Part shown: positions 50,959 to 63,661 of the stretch, piece after piece | Layout of the letters: each line of letters starts with the position of its first letter | Position numbering within the stretch: the first letter of the stretch is position 1 | Assembly (NCBI GenBank): GCA_029706075.1 | Contig: JAINUG010000323.1 | Span: 124,001-188,000, forward strand | Reading direction: 5' to 3' | DNA length: 64,000 nt | Origin: Aldrovandia affinis | Taxonomy: Eukaryota > Chordata > Actinopteri > Notacanthiformes > Halosauridae | Translations under genes and position numbers: made by a program | The notes under the pieces: generated by a model | Told to the model about the DNA's origin: nothing | Seen by the model: only the letters and a program-made list of their open reading frames with translations | Database searches by the model: none

Positions 50959-53900
50959 ACCCACTGCCATTTGCTGTCATGTTGCAGGATCACAGGACAC
51001 ATGCAAAAAAAAAAAAAAAAATCACGCTGTTGGGGGTTTTAATGTCCTTAAAGACTATTTGTTTGTAAATCAGGCCCTTCTTTATAACTTGCACAAGCAT
51101 TGAATCAATTCCTTCGTCTAGTTATACTCTGTTGTACTCTGCTGTCCTGAGGAAGAGACAAGCCCTTCTCCCGTAACCAGTGACGCTGTGTAAAGTCTGT
51201 GTAAATCAATGGCATTGATGGTGTTTAATCAGTGTGCCGATTCTCCAGGTGGCGGTATCACAGCTTGGGTAGACTCCCTCTGCTGTTAAGCCATTAATAC
51301 AAAGCAGTGTTTTCAAATTGCCCGCATGGAAAGTGTTCTGTAAACAGCATGACACTTATTATTTAATATGGCCATGTTCTCTGTCCAAGTCTCTTATTAA
51401 CATCCTGCTGTTCACAGTATTATCCACATGGTTGCTACAGATACCTGAGAAAGGAAATAACACACTGGTCCTTTACATGCCTCTCACACAAAGGGGTTTT
51501 AACAGCAAAAAAAAAAAAATTAAGTTCATTATAGGAAATGGTGTCTCTGACACTATCCCCACTGTTGTCACAAGACTTCCCTGTGCGTGATCACCCAGCA
51601 TTTTTTTGTTGTTGTGTCAGTTAGTTATTTTAACCCTATAAGGGTAGGAAGATATCGACACACTCACAGATCAACACAGGGACTGTCACATGCTCTCTGC
51701 AATTCTGGTATGGAGACACAGTGCCACAGTGGGTTTGTCTGGGAGACGAGACACAGCCGCAGATACAGCAAACAAACAGGAACAGGCAGTCGAACGGGAC
51801 TTGTCCTCCCAGAATCCCGTGCCGCGGGTCTAATTTATGTTCCAACACAAAGGTAATCCATCAAGTGACAAACACAGGTCACACAAAAACAACTGATTGA
51901 TTTATTTTAATTGGCCTCACTTTATGGATTGAAACTTCATCTGCAAAGCTGCAGCTGTCACTGTTCCTCGTGTCTCTGATGATTGATCTTCCTATATAAA
52001 AAAAATGATTTTGAGTGATTTTCCTTCATTGAGCGCTTTAGTGAAAACATCTGCACATGTAAGGATGAGAAAAAGGAATAAACAAATAGTTACAAAATAT
52101 CATTTTAACTGCAATTTAGAGAATTTACTCGTCCTGGCTCTGCGGGGTGTGCCTGCTATGCCATTGATGGAATTGACCAAACTTTAAAAAGCGTCTCACA
52201 CAGGCTCCAATTCTCAGCGCACAATCTGCCTTGCTGTGCTGTGAGGACCACTAGGTTTTTCATTTATATTGCCGAAATACATTAAATTTACGAGTGTGAC
52301 TGAACATTTTGAGAATATTTACGCAATGAAATGAACTGTTAGGTACAATGCACCGAAGTCTGAGTATAAAGGCTCTTCTGAATAAAAGTGCTAAAGGGTA
52401 AGTTTTATCCGAATGCATATTGAATGCTTTATATGATGACTGGAATAACTCTATTCATGATATTTTGAATATACTCCATATTGGCTATTTACCGAATCTA
52501 CAACCATCTAGTCCCAAGAACACTACATCAGACGTCTATCATTCAATAATAACATTGACAAGTGAGAAACCCAATAGTATGTTTCGTGAATAATGTGAAC
52601 TTTTGATCTCATGTAAATTAACGTTGAACAGTCACAAACATACAGTGGCAGCCCAAATTAGAGAGCATAGGCTACACTGGGGAAGACAGAGAGACAAAGT
52701 TACTTAAATACACCTTTATTCCAACGCAACACAGCAAAAACTACTGTAGCTGCTATATTTAGCTGAGTTATTAGCCTCATCTACATATTAGTATTAGGGT
52801 TGCAATATTTGACTTACGGGTGAGTCTCAGCCCCTACAGTGACATTCTAACCCACAGGACAAATATAACGTTAATGCCCTTATCTACAGTGGCCGGATAC
52901 TCCCCAGACTGAAAAGCAAGCAGTACTGTGTGACGCGTAGAGGAAATAGCTCCTTCCTTTATCAAAACACAAGATCAAAATTGAGCAGAGCTGCTGGAAA
53001 TGTCCTACACACATTTCTATCGCTAACTCATCTTTCATCACTGTAACATTCAAGGCAGTTTTACAACTGAGTGTTTTTCAAAATTCAAGGCAATAGATGA
53101 CACATCTACTGGTTCTACTGAACAGAAGAGAGCAAGAATCTGTTACTCACATACTGATTTGTGATTGGATGGAACATGGTATCAGGTGGATACCACAGAT
53201 TGAAAACAGGGCCATACTGTACACATTCATTCCTGTGGCGATGGAATAATATTGCAAGTGTGCAAAGTGATGTGTGTGAGGATGCAAAGCTGGTGAGCAG
53301 GTATGGAGATGGCATCATGAAAGAATGATATTGTGAAAAACGTGTGGTCAGTGCCATGTGTCAAGAAAATAAGCAGTCTGACCAACACCAGGCAAATAGC
53401 CCTATAATATTTAACCAGGGTGTGGCACCACAATTTCACCCGTAGAAAGAAAAAATCACCTTTGCATATAATTTTTGCAACTTCAGCAAAAATCATAACG
53501 CATGAACAGATGAACAGACCCTAGTTGTATAAATTACTTTTACACATAGATTTAAACTAAGCTCTCATAATCCAATAATTACAAATCTAAAATACAGCAG
53601 TCCATATCGCTGACAATTAATGACTGTAAAATGCACCAGCTCAGCAGATGGATGAATAGAGAGAAATTTGGAGGGAGGGAGAGAGAGAGAACAGGGTGCT
53701 TCTCCTTCAGTGTCCTGCAGGGACCTTTACTTAGGAAACCCATCTAGGCTTCTGTGACCTTATCTGTCTCTCCATTTTTCATTATAGCTATCAGCTCTTG
53801 AAGCCTCTTGGCAGTGCTGCAGTGTTTGAAATGGGACATGCCACTCTCCACTGAAGCCCCTGCCCCTGCCATAGTGTGGCCTCATTTTCCTCGACCACGA

Positions 53901-55485
53901 TGGCAAGTGACCTGGAAAAGATTCCTTTGCTGGGGGAACACTGATACAAGAAGGCCACTTCCATTTTGCCCAAGCTCTGCAAGTGCATAAGCATCGCTCT
54001 GCTCCTGCTCACGAGGCAGAACAAACCAGAACCAAGAGCTTGGTCCATGCTGAAACTGCCCAGATACAAACAGAACCAAACAAGAAACAGCCCTGAATAA
54101 AATACACCTAACAGGAAGTGCAAGGCCCTCTCTTGGGCTGGTAGGACTATAATAGGGAATTAGCCAAAGTGGTCTGTAATTATGAGTTTCCTGTGTCATA
54201 CGCTCATTATCTTTCATTCTATTAATAGGTTTCAGATCTCTGTAGAACATGGTCTAATTTCGAAGGCAGCCTGAGACGAAGTTTCAAACAATGACCTTCT
54301 TCGCCAAGATTGTTCATTCAGTCCAGACTGGCGCATTGAACGTTACACAAATAAGTACAGTGTTCTTAGTGATAAGTCAAGTCTCATAGGAATCAGAGTA
54401 CCTGAGGCATTGTGATTGCTAGCGTAACATCAATGATGTCACGTTAGACCTAGTCCTCTGGGAAAAAAATATAAATGAAAATAAGCTATTTAACACTATA
54501 CCCTCAAATCCATATGCTACTTAAGGCACCTTATCCTCAACTGGCTGCAATTAACTTTGCAATTGCAAGTTTCCATATTCCTGACACCTAGAAAGAGTAC
54601 TTTAGCTGAAAGGGCTCCTTCTTATTCGGACTGAAAAGCTCAATGTGTGCATGTAATTACTTAGCTGCAGCTTTGCTCCAGGGGCTTGGTAATTAAATCA
54701 AACTGCAATCCACTGCCTGTTCTGAAGAGTTTACAGAAAGCAACACAATTAAAGAGTCTTTGTTGTTTGTTTGTTGGTGGCGAATCAGGAAGAGTGTGCT
54801 GTCACACTCTGTCTGGGTAAATGACACACATTGATTATTAAAACAAGGCCGATTGGCTAAGCGCCGCCTCAAAGTCCAAAAGGATTTACATATGAAACAA
54901 TGAATTACAGAACAACCATCACAAATGACAGCTGTGAAAAAATACTGTATTTGGGAAGATGTTTAAAAACCCAGCATAGTGCCTCAGTTAATTGACTGAC
55001 AAAGACGGAATCAAAGGCAGTGATTCTCCTGCCTGGTCCAGGAAAGCTGCAGTGCCCACACTTTTTTTTTGCTCTGTCTTTCGTCTCTTTCGCAATATAA
55101 AGGACTGAAATAAATTGATTCTATATGGACAAAGTAGCCAGACAATAACACATTATGGCATCAGGTACAGAAAAGACCCTGAGGAAAAGTTCTATTGTGA
55201 TTGTAGGCAAGCACATCGAATACTTACAGTGCATACTCAATAATGTGAGCAATACATTCCATATTATTTACATATTATACATTGTGGAACGCAGTTTATT
55301 ACAAACATATTGTAGAAATCTATTCAGATGCATTAAAAAATTGGAGGACATTACATTCCATGTTACATTACCTGGCCTAAATCATGTACTCATGTGCACT
55401 GGGAATGAAATGAACTATTTCTTGCACAGTTACACATCATGAACTGTTTATAATGTACCATGCAGGAGTTTCATGAACTGATCAC
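50959..55485. other. Non-coding stretch
   Basis: No exon recognised. A-run at 51005-51021, purine-rich run at 53667-53693. Open frames at 53791-54250 show no family motif. Confidence 0.5.
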
Positions 55486-55510
55486 ACACACACAAACACA
55501 TATATATATA

Positions 55511-56698
55511 CACTATATGGCCAAAAGTCAGTGGACACCCCAACTAATTATTGAGCTCAGGTGTTTCAGCCACACCCATTGCCAACAGGTGCATAAAATC
55601 CAGCACGTAGCCATGCAATCTCCACAGACAAACATTTAGAATTCAGAATGGTTCGTAAAGAGCTCAGTGACTTTAAACGCGGCACTGTCATAGGATGCCA
55701 CCTTTGCCACAAGTCAGTTCGTGAAATTTCTGCCCTACTAGATGTGCCCCGGTCAACTGTAAGTGCTTTTATTGTGAAGTGGAAGCGCCTAGGAGCAACA
55801 ACAGCTCAGCCACGAAGTGGTAGACCACGCAAACTCACAGAGCGGGGCTGACGAGTGCTGAAGCGCATAGCGCGTAACAATCGCCTATCATCTGCTGCAA
55901 CACTCACTACAGAGTACCAAACTGCCTCTAGAAGCACCATCTGGCCAAGTTTCCATGGCCGAGCAGCTGCACACAAGCCTCACATCACCATGCGCAATGT
56001 CAAGCGTTGGCTGGAGTGGTGTAAAGCACGCCGCAACTGGACTCTGGAGGAGCAGTGGAAACGTGTTCTTTGGAGTGATGAATCACGCTTCACTATCTGG
56101 CAGTCTGATGGACGAATCTGGGTTTGGTGGATGCCAGGAGAACGCTACCTTCTGGAATGCATAATGCCTACTGTAAAGTTTGTTTGGGATAGGCCCCTTA
56201 GTTCCAGTGAAGGGCATTCTGCTACAGGATAGGAAGACATCTTAGCCAACTGGAAGCTTCCAACTTTGTGGCAACAGTTTGGGGAAGGCCCTTTGCTGTT
56301 CCAGCATGACTGTGCCCCTGTGCACAAAGCGAGGTCCATAAAGACATGGTTAGACGAGTTTGGTGTGGAGGAACTTGATTGGCCTGCACAGAGCCCTGAC
56401 CTCAACCCCATTGAACACCTTTGGGAGGAATTAGAACGCCGATTGTGAGCCAGGCCTTCTCGTGAGCCAGGCCAACATCAGTGCCTGACCTCACAGATGC
56501 TCTTTTGGCTGAATGGGCACAAATTTCCACAGACACACTCCAAAATTATGTGGAAAGCCTTCCCAGAAGAGTGGCAGCTGTCATAACTGCAAAGGGGGGT
56601 CCAACTCCATATTAATGCCCATGGTTTTAGAATGGGATGTCCAACAAGCTCATATAGGTGTGATGGTCAGGTGTCCACTGACTTTTGGCCGTATAGTA
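55511..56698 (+). mobile_element. Tc1-like DNA transposon, DD34E, degenerate
   Basis: 1188 bp bounded by 29-base inverted repeats (left 55511-55539, cactatatggccaaaagtca…; right 56670-56698) matching at 27 of 29 positions. TA dinucleotides flank both sides (55509-55510 and 56699-56700), as expected for Tc1 insertion. The transposase relic is on the plus strand. Confidence 0.92.
55648..56612 (+). pseudogene. Tc1-like transposase pseudogene (DD34E)
   Basis: ATG 55648 starts MVRKELSDFKRGTVIG, then comes a helix-turn-helix (REISALLDVPRSTVSAF) and the GRPRKL hook. In-frame TGA at 55849 and TAG at 56230, and a further TGA after EELERRL, break it. The catalytic residues are all present in one frame: [17 protein letters not shown] and NPIEHLWEE, with 34 residues between the last two. 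Two stretches look deleted: one before [10 protein letters not shown] and one where the family has its GGG…VWG motif. A repeated gagccaggcc near 56450-56480 shifts the frame before the C-terminal LPRRVAAVITAKGG. Once a nuclear cut-and-paste transposase; now dead. Confidence 0.9.
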
Positions 56699-56708
56699 TA
56701 TATACATA

Positions 56709-57950
56709 CAGTACTGTGCAAAGGTTTTAGGCAGGTGTGAAAAAATGCTGTAAAGTAAGAATGCTTTCAAAAATAGAAGTGTTAATAGTTTATTTTTATC
56801 AATTAACAAAATGCAAAGTGAATGAACAGAACAATATTTGGTGTGACCGCCCTTTGCCTTCAAAACAGCATCAATTCTTCTAGGTACACTTGCACACAGT
56901 TTTTGAAGGAACTCGGAGAACTAACCACAGATCTTCTGTGGATGTAGGCTGCCTCAAATCCTTCTGTCTCTTCATGTAATCCCAGACAGACTCGATGATG
57001 TTGAGATCAGGGCTCTGTGGGGGCCAAACCATCACTTCCAGGACTCCTTGTTATTCCTTACGCTGAAGATAGTTCTTAATGACATTGGCTGTATGTTTGG
57101 GGTCGTTGCCCCGCTGTAGAATAAATTTGGGGCCAATCAGACGCCTCCCTGATGGTATTGCATGATGGATAAGTATCTGCCTGTATTTCTCAGCATTGAG
57201 GACACCATTAATCCTGGCCAAATCCCCAACCCGATTTGCAGAAATGCAGCCCCAAACTTGCAAGGAACCTCCACCATGCTTCACTGTTGCCTGCAGACAC
57301 GCATTATTGTACCACTCTCCAGCCCTTCGGCGAACAAACTGCCTTCTGCTACAGCCAAATATTTCACATTTTGACTCATCAGTCCAGAGCACCTGCTGCC
57401 ATTTTTCTGCACCTCAGTTCCTATGTTTTCGTGCATAGTTGAGTCACTTAGCCTTGTTTCCATGTCGGAGGTATGGCTTTTTGGCCGCAATTCTTCCATG
57501 AAGACCACTTCTGGCCAGACTTCTCCGGACAGTAGATGGGTGTACCTGGGTCCCACTGGTCTCTGCTAGTTCTGAGCTGATGGCACTGCTGGACATCTTC
57601 CGATTTTGAAGGTAAGTAAGCATGATGTGTCTTTCATCTGCTGCATTAAGTTTCCTTGGCCGACCACTGCGTCTACGGTCCTCAACGTTGCCCGTTTCTT
57701 TGTGCTTCTTCAAAAGAGCTTGAACAGCACATCTTGAAACCCCAGTCTGCTTTGAAATCTTTGCCTAGGAGAGACCTTGCTGATGCAGTATAACTACCTT
57801 GTGTCTTGTTGCTGTGCTCAGTCTTGCCATGGTGTATGACCTGTGACATGAAACTGTCTTCCACAACCTCACCTTAGTAGCAGAGTTTGGCTGTTCCTCA
57901 CCCAGTTGTAAGCCTCCTACACAGCTGTTTCTGTTTCAGTTAATATATGG
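56709..57950 (-). mobile_element. Tc1-like transposon, DD38E spacing, one end missing
   Basis: The left end carries a Tc1-type terminal repeat (cagtactgtgcaaaggtttt, from 56709) after TA. The transposase relic reads toward it on the minus strand. The other end, before the transposase start, has no matching terminal repeat; it runs into a (TA)n/(CA)n tract at 57959. The element begins only 10 bases after the neighbouring Tc1 element ends. Confidence 0.85.
56825..57830 (-). pseudogene. Tc1-like transposase pseudogene (DD38E)
   Basis: The start ATG is at 57830 (MARLSTATRHKVVILHQQGL), followed by an in-frame TAG, then ISKQTGVSRCAVQALLKK and the GRPRKL hook. Two TGA stops lie between KAK and WQQVLWTDESK. 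The first catalytic Asp is intact (LWTDESK). The second is Gly (LQRGNDPKH, GAC to GGC). The Glu is present (NIIESVW) 38 residues on, with another stop between. This spacing fits the DD38E (Intruder-type) Tc1 branch. The C-terminal end (AKGGHTKY) lies in another frame near 56845. Inactive. Confidence 0.87.
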
Positions 57951-57958
57951 AGTCTACT

Positions 57959-58010
57959 TTATATATATATATATATATGTATATACACACACACACATAT
58001 ATATATACAC
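57959..58010. repeat. (TA)n(CA)n(TA)n microsatellite
   Basis: TA run, then CA units, then TA units. It sits exactly where the end of the neighbouring transposon should be. Confidence 0.93.
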
Positions 58011-61000
58011 TCAAGCAGAAAATAAATAGTACGTTTAGAGCTCACAGAATCTCTGTGGGATGGAGCACAGAGTACAGAGCAGAAGCCAGCCCTTAAAGGT
58101 GAAATTTGTTACACCAGTGATTTCTAAGCTTCTGCAACAACATTGCTGAAAAGCATGTGAGGGCCATATTCAATGCTAATACTGTGTTCATTTTCTATCC
58201 ACTACAAGGTACGGGGTATGCACACGATTAAAGCAGAAAAATTGAAGACCAAAACATAACTTGCGTGGCTTTGCTCTGTTTTTTGAGGTCACCGACGCCC
58301 ACAGACAAATATTGTGTAAGAAATACATCAAGCTTTAGCTTCAGTTACTCTGTCATTGATTTTGTACCTTACGTATTTCATCTTACTGGAATGTTGACCA
58401 ACAGACCAAATTCACCAAATTAGAAAAAGATTGATTTCCTCAGTTATGGAGAAAGCTTTTTGAAGCCTCATGAATTTTCTGAGATGTGCCTGCTGGTTGA
58501 CTGACATACTCTTGGCATGCTAACATCTACGTTCACATATATTTGACAAAAAATAAAAAATGTCTGTTGTCAATTGTGGTTTATGACCCACTGTCTTCCA
58601 TAAACCACACAAAGATATGGCCAGAACTACTGGAATAATAGATTTAACCATGGGTAAAAAATTTCTTTTGGGGTTTAGCAGTATAGTGCCAGAAACCAGT
58701 AGGGCAGATTTTTTTCAGCATCACTGAGTTTAAATAAGTTCTTATTCTCAATATGCCTCCCCCCCAAAGAGTGTGGGAAAATGTTGTGATGGTCAGGTTT
58801 GGTAGAATAGAAAATGACTTAACAGCATACCAAACTGCACTACCACAGAAACCCCCCCACATACACTGTATCATATGTGTGTGTGTGGTCTCTGCCTCTG
58901 AGAACAATGAGGAGGATCCTGGAGTGTCCATCTGTGCACTCATCCACCGCTCGCTCCACTGTTCCCCGTCAATATGTCGCAAAATAGTAAATTTACATTT
59001 TCCATTTATAAGTCTGCTTACCAGCAATATAAAAAGGGAAACAATTCCGTTCATAAATCATTTCTGACAATCTTAGGAGGAAAACGTTTTTATAACAATT
59101 TATCTAGAAGCCATTTTCCTCATTCTGCTTACAATCAGCAAAACATCATTGAGTACAGACTTTTGATGCATGCTACCATAAGCTGATGATTTAATGAGAC
59201 ATTGCCAACCATTGGGAAAGCAAATATATCAGTATAGTTATCTACCAGACAAAGTACAGATGACAAAAGAAACAACAACATCATCAACAATTAATATACC
59301 TAATAGGGAAAAATGTATCAACACATTTTTTGATCGACTGACAGTCCTAGTATTTATAATTAAAATACACATTTATTAATTTTAGAAAATAAAGATGAAA
59401 TGTTTAGCGATGCATTTTTGCAAAAATCTAAATTTCAAACAGAGAGTTAAATTTCAGCATTTAGTGGCTGCATGCGACATGCGCCTCATGTCCCAGAGTG
59501 AGCCATATATGCCACAGACCTCAGGTCACCTGGCAGGGGTGTTTCCACACCCTCTGGACTTTAGGAACTGTGGAGCTGATCCCTAAATCACAATCATTAT
59601 CTCTGAGGGTTCAGGGCTTATATTATCTCAGAACTCAAACGTGTCAGGGACAGAGGTCCGAAGACAAACAGGAAAGAGAGGGCCAATAGGCTGAAGTTGA
59701 TGGCTCCAGGATGTCTCTCCCCCATGTAGGACAGAAGCCAGGAGCTTCTCTGAGGGAAATCCAGGCCAACATCCCTCTCTGGCAGCTCTCTATGCCCACA
59801 GGGCTCAGCGCTGTCAGACTCTGGCCCTTCTCAGAGCACAGAAGGCTTATCGATGCATGTCTCCGCTTCCTTTCTCCAGCCTCCATTGTTCATTAATACA
59901 CGAGGGCGAAGCGCGGTTCCACTTCCCTTCACCTTCTATTAACCGCATTCGCTGTGTGTGGGATGGCATTAAGCAGTGCTGATAATGCTATATTTCCACA
60001 TACTTTCTGGCTTATGAAGTAGTTGATCCAAGTTTATCCAAAGCTCAGCCAAAGTCGTCGATCCAAAGCCGTTCACTTGGCTTTGGATCCTGACTGTTAA
60101 TCGGAGTATTGGCAGTACCCGACTGTAAAGAGTTTTCATCTCTCTCAGTGGGCAAGGATGAGAGAGCTCCCCGGAGCCTTTGTCACACCACACATTGTGT
60201 GTTGTATATAATGATGTCCATGCTGTTAAAATCCCAGAGGCACGCAGTAGATGTCTGCTTTAGGACGCTGCACTCAGCTGACGACTTCTACAGCTGGGCG
60301 GACTGCTACAGAGGGACCGAAAATAGCTTTGGCTTCACTCAACAAAGGGAACGTAGCCTTTCAGTCTAAACCTTCCACAGACCAGATCATGTCATAAAGC
60401 ACAGTGGATCCAGAATTCTGCTGCTCAGCCTGCATCATTGATGGGCTGCAACTTTTGAAGTTTTTGCTCTGTCATGTCAACACCTCCATACAAGCGTTTC
60501 CATAAAACACACGTTCTATGATGAACAACTTAATCGCACGGCTCTGCTTCAGTGGGGTGTCCCCTACTGGGAAGGAGAATGCTTCTGCTTGAGCACACCC
60601 TTGTAAGGGCCCTTGTGTGGAAGCTCCTGTGGGACCATACCCGTGAATGCTCTTGTGGCTTGACCGCCCACTGAATCATGAGTGGAGACAAGCATGGTGG
60701 GAAAACCTTCAAAGTCACACAGCAGGAGCAGAGCCATGGGCAGTCTAATGATTCCATCCCAGCATGCTTCACTGATGCTAATGAAACTGGCAGGGCATTG
60801 TGGGCAGGGATTCAGGTCTCCCCTGAGTCATCGCCGTGGTGCAGTGAGCATCCGTGTTTGGCTGTGTCAACCCTCTTCTGTGCAGCTTACCTCCCAGCAA
60901 TGAGTGCTCCTTGTGGCCCTTTTCAGGAAAGTCAGGGCTCTCAGCAACAAAATCTCTGTGAAAACTCAATGCATAGAGTGCACATATCAGGTGTTTAATA

Positions 61001-61083
61001 ATTTACAAAAGCGGGAATAACGCAGGATGTGTTTTGAGACAATAGACATAAGAGTGGTACGTTCCTTCTGTTTTTTTCCTTCA
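58011..61083. other. Non-coding stretch
   Basis: No exon or repeat recognised beyond short low-complexity runs. Moderately GC-rich patches at 59640-59900 and 60540-60960 are open in several frames, without motifs. Confidence 0.5.
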
Positions 61084-61102
61084 TTAACCCCCTGAGGTCG
61101 AC

Positions 61103-61120
61103 GGGAGCGGCGCCGCTCCC
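61103..61120. repeat. Subterminal 18-bp perfect palindrome
   Basis: GGGAGCGGCGCCGCTCCC reads identically on both strands and starts 15 bases inside the left end of the piggyBac-like element. Subterminal palindromes or repeats are often transposase-binding sites in this superfamily; that role is inferred. Confidence 0.7.
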
Positions 61121-61454
61121 AGCAGCAATAAAGTATATTACTAACTTCTCGATATTTTATCATACACACGCGACAAAAACATTGACAGAAACCTTAGAAT
61201 CGCTGACTTTCCGATTTGAGCACTGGCAAATCAAATGGGATTTTTAAATTAGGTTAATTAGACCAAAAGTAAACCTTGCCTTTTACTCTTTTTTTACCTG
61301 TTAGTAACGTCCCCTTCTATTGACATGGTAACTAGGTGCGATTTTCGGGAGGTATGTGGGAGGGCGTGGGGCCATGTGAAAACGCCGGCGTAAACAACAC
61401 AAACTGTCGACAATTTGAAGCAAGATTTTATACAGACATACAATTTTATTCAAG

Positions 61455-61526
61455 ATGGAAAGATTTTCTGCGCTGCAGTGTTTGACAGCATTGATGGAAA
61501 GCGACGAGGACAACAACTGGCGAAGA
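61455..61526 (+). other. Possible first exon inside the piggyBac-like element
   Basis: ATG 61455 gives MERFSALQCLTALMESDEDN then NWRR, ending in the donor AGA|GTAAGT. A short acidic N-terminus is common in piggyBac transposases, so this may be a surviving first coding exon. No second exon is identified. Confidence 0.3.
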
Positions 61527-62900
61527 GTAAGTAACTATATTTGATTTGCCATGTTATCAAATACTAAATATATATATATTCAATATATGAATTCCGCCTT
61601 GTGACTACATATTCCGCGTGTTGCAACGTAACAAATTTCAATAGGCACACAAGATCTATGGAAGAATACTTTTCAAACAGCCTAAAATATTAGAAAAAAT
61701 CGTATGTAGCATGATCGGTTTCATGATCTCACGTCCTTGTAAAATCGATTCTTGTTTTTGTTTATTATTAGAGTGCTTCTGTTTAGTTAAATCTGTGTTT
61801 GTTTGTTCAGCTAGCTTTGTTTGTTCCAGTTCGTTTATCATTTTGGTTTGTTTTGTGAGTTATTTGCGTGTCGCCTCCGACATTGTTTTGCCTACGTTTG
61901 TGGATAATAAAATAAGAGCCAAAATGGCTGCTGCCACAAGATGCGCTTGTTGTGAAAGGAGAAATGGTAACTCAAATATTGCTTTGCCATTTAAAATCTA
62001 AATTGTGAGTTGTTGTTTTAATTCTAAAGTGAAAAAAATCACAAAAAAGTTTAATTGGAAGACCCTTTTTTCCTTGGGTCTCAGGAGGATATTATGTGCA
62101 TTATTGTTAGGCTGTATGACTTGTAATATGGCATTCCCTGTATATACTGTATAGTAGTTTGTGTGCTGTTTTAAATAAATCTTCCAAAATGAAAAAGCAT
62201 ATATTCTCTTCTGCATGGCTCACTGACTTGCTTACTCTGTATGGCCTTGAGAGAGAGAGAGATGGCCCATCTGACAACTCTTAGAGGTGTGGACAATGAA
62301 TAATGAATATTCAGGTATTTAGCATTTAGCCTCCCACAGCCTGAAATAAATGTGACCAGTTCTGATAAAAACAGGTTTTTAGCTATTTAGATCTCAGATG
62401 TGCTAAACTGTTTTCACACCCTTACATAACCAAGACCTTGATGAACAAACGCACATTGGCAAAACAATTCGTCACTATAGTTTAGTGTGTGCTTTCACAA
62501 CTTTTGTGACAGCAGAAAATTTACTATTTTTAACTTGTGTGTTTGTAGATCTATTTACAAGCTGCATATGATACTGACCAAACTATTGATGGCATACAAA
62601 TGTAGCTGTGATTGTCCTTCAAATAAAAATATCAAACACTTTGGAGTAAGTGTGTGTTAAGTTGATGAAATTGAGATAAATATCAGACCATGCCAAAATT
62701 ACAAACCATCTCAAAGCTTAGCACGGACCTCAGAGGGTTAAAGTCGTGCATTTTTTATAACCTTATTTTTACAATGTGCCATTCTTCAGAGGAATGCGCT
62801 TTACCCTGCGAGCAGCTCTGAGTTCACACTGTTCGATATAAAAGAAAAATCATTTTTATTTAATGAATGCTTTCATAATGCTTTACATTTTTAACACATT

Positions 62901-63661
62901 TACAGTGAGTATAAAAAGTATAAAAATCCCCTTTGGGATTTTTTTTTGTGCCACTGATCAACACAAAATACTCTATAATGTCCAATAAATAATAATGACA
63001 AGAAAAAAAAAGCTCTAAAGCTTTTCCTTAATTAATTACAAATAAAAAATAGACAACAACTGATTGCATAAGTATTCAACCCTTTTGCTAAGACACCTAA
63101 ATTGTCTTCAGAGGTCATACATTTATTTGATTGGAGTCCACCTGTATACAATTAAGGTGTTTCAAATGATTTCAAATTAAATACACCTGTCTGTGACAGG
63201 TCCTATCATCATGAAAACCAAAGAACATTCAAAGCAAATCAGAGAAAAGGTTCTTCAAAAGCACCAATCAGGGGAAGGATATATGATTTCAAAGACTTTG
63301 AATATCCTCCAGAGCACTATTAAATCCATCATAAAGAAATGAAGAGAATATGGCTGAGGAATTTGTCTAGAACAGGCCGTCCTCCAAAACTGAGCATTCG
63401 TGTGAGAAGGGCACTTGTTAGGGAGGCCACCAAGAGATCTATGGCAACTCTGATGGAGTTACAGCTTTCCATGGCAGAGATGGGAGAAACTGTCCATGGG
63501 ACAACAATAGCCTGGGTGCTTCACAAATTGTTGAAGAAAACTTATAGTACATGAAATCTCACCTAGAGTTTGCCAGAAAGCATGTGTGAGACTTTCAAAC
63601 CAAGTGGACTTTAATATGTGTGGCATAATGACAAATAAAGTCAAGAAAAAATATATACTGT
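62901..63661 (+). mobile_element. Tc1-like remnant
   Basis: The left end has tacagtgagtataaaaagta and then the subterminal 'gcataagtattcaaccc' typical of one Tc1 family. A transposase relic follows on the plus strand: MKTKEHSKQIREKVLQKHQS from 63211, a stop after SIIKK, then in another frame SRTGRPPKLSIRVRRALVRE and an HGTTIAWVLHK helix-turn-helix region. The catalytic half is absent. The right edge (near 63661, …atactgta) is uncertain. Confidence 0.7.

Larger units (their letters stand above)
61088..62737 (+). mobile_element. piggyBac-like element flanked by TTAA
   Basis: TTAA at 61084-61087 and 62738-62741 flank inverted ends CCCCCTGAGGTC (left) and CCCTCTGAGGTC (right, reverse-complemented). 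TTAA target duplication and CCC-type ends are the signature of piggyBac elements. The 1.65 kb between them contains no recognisable transposase catalytic region, so the copy is non-autonomous or gutted. Confidence 0.75.
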
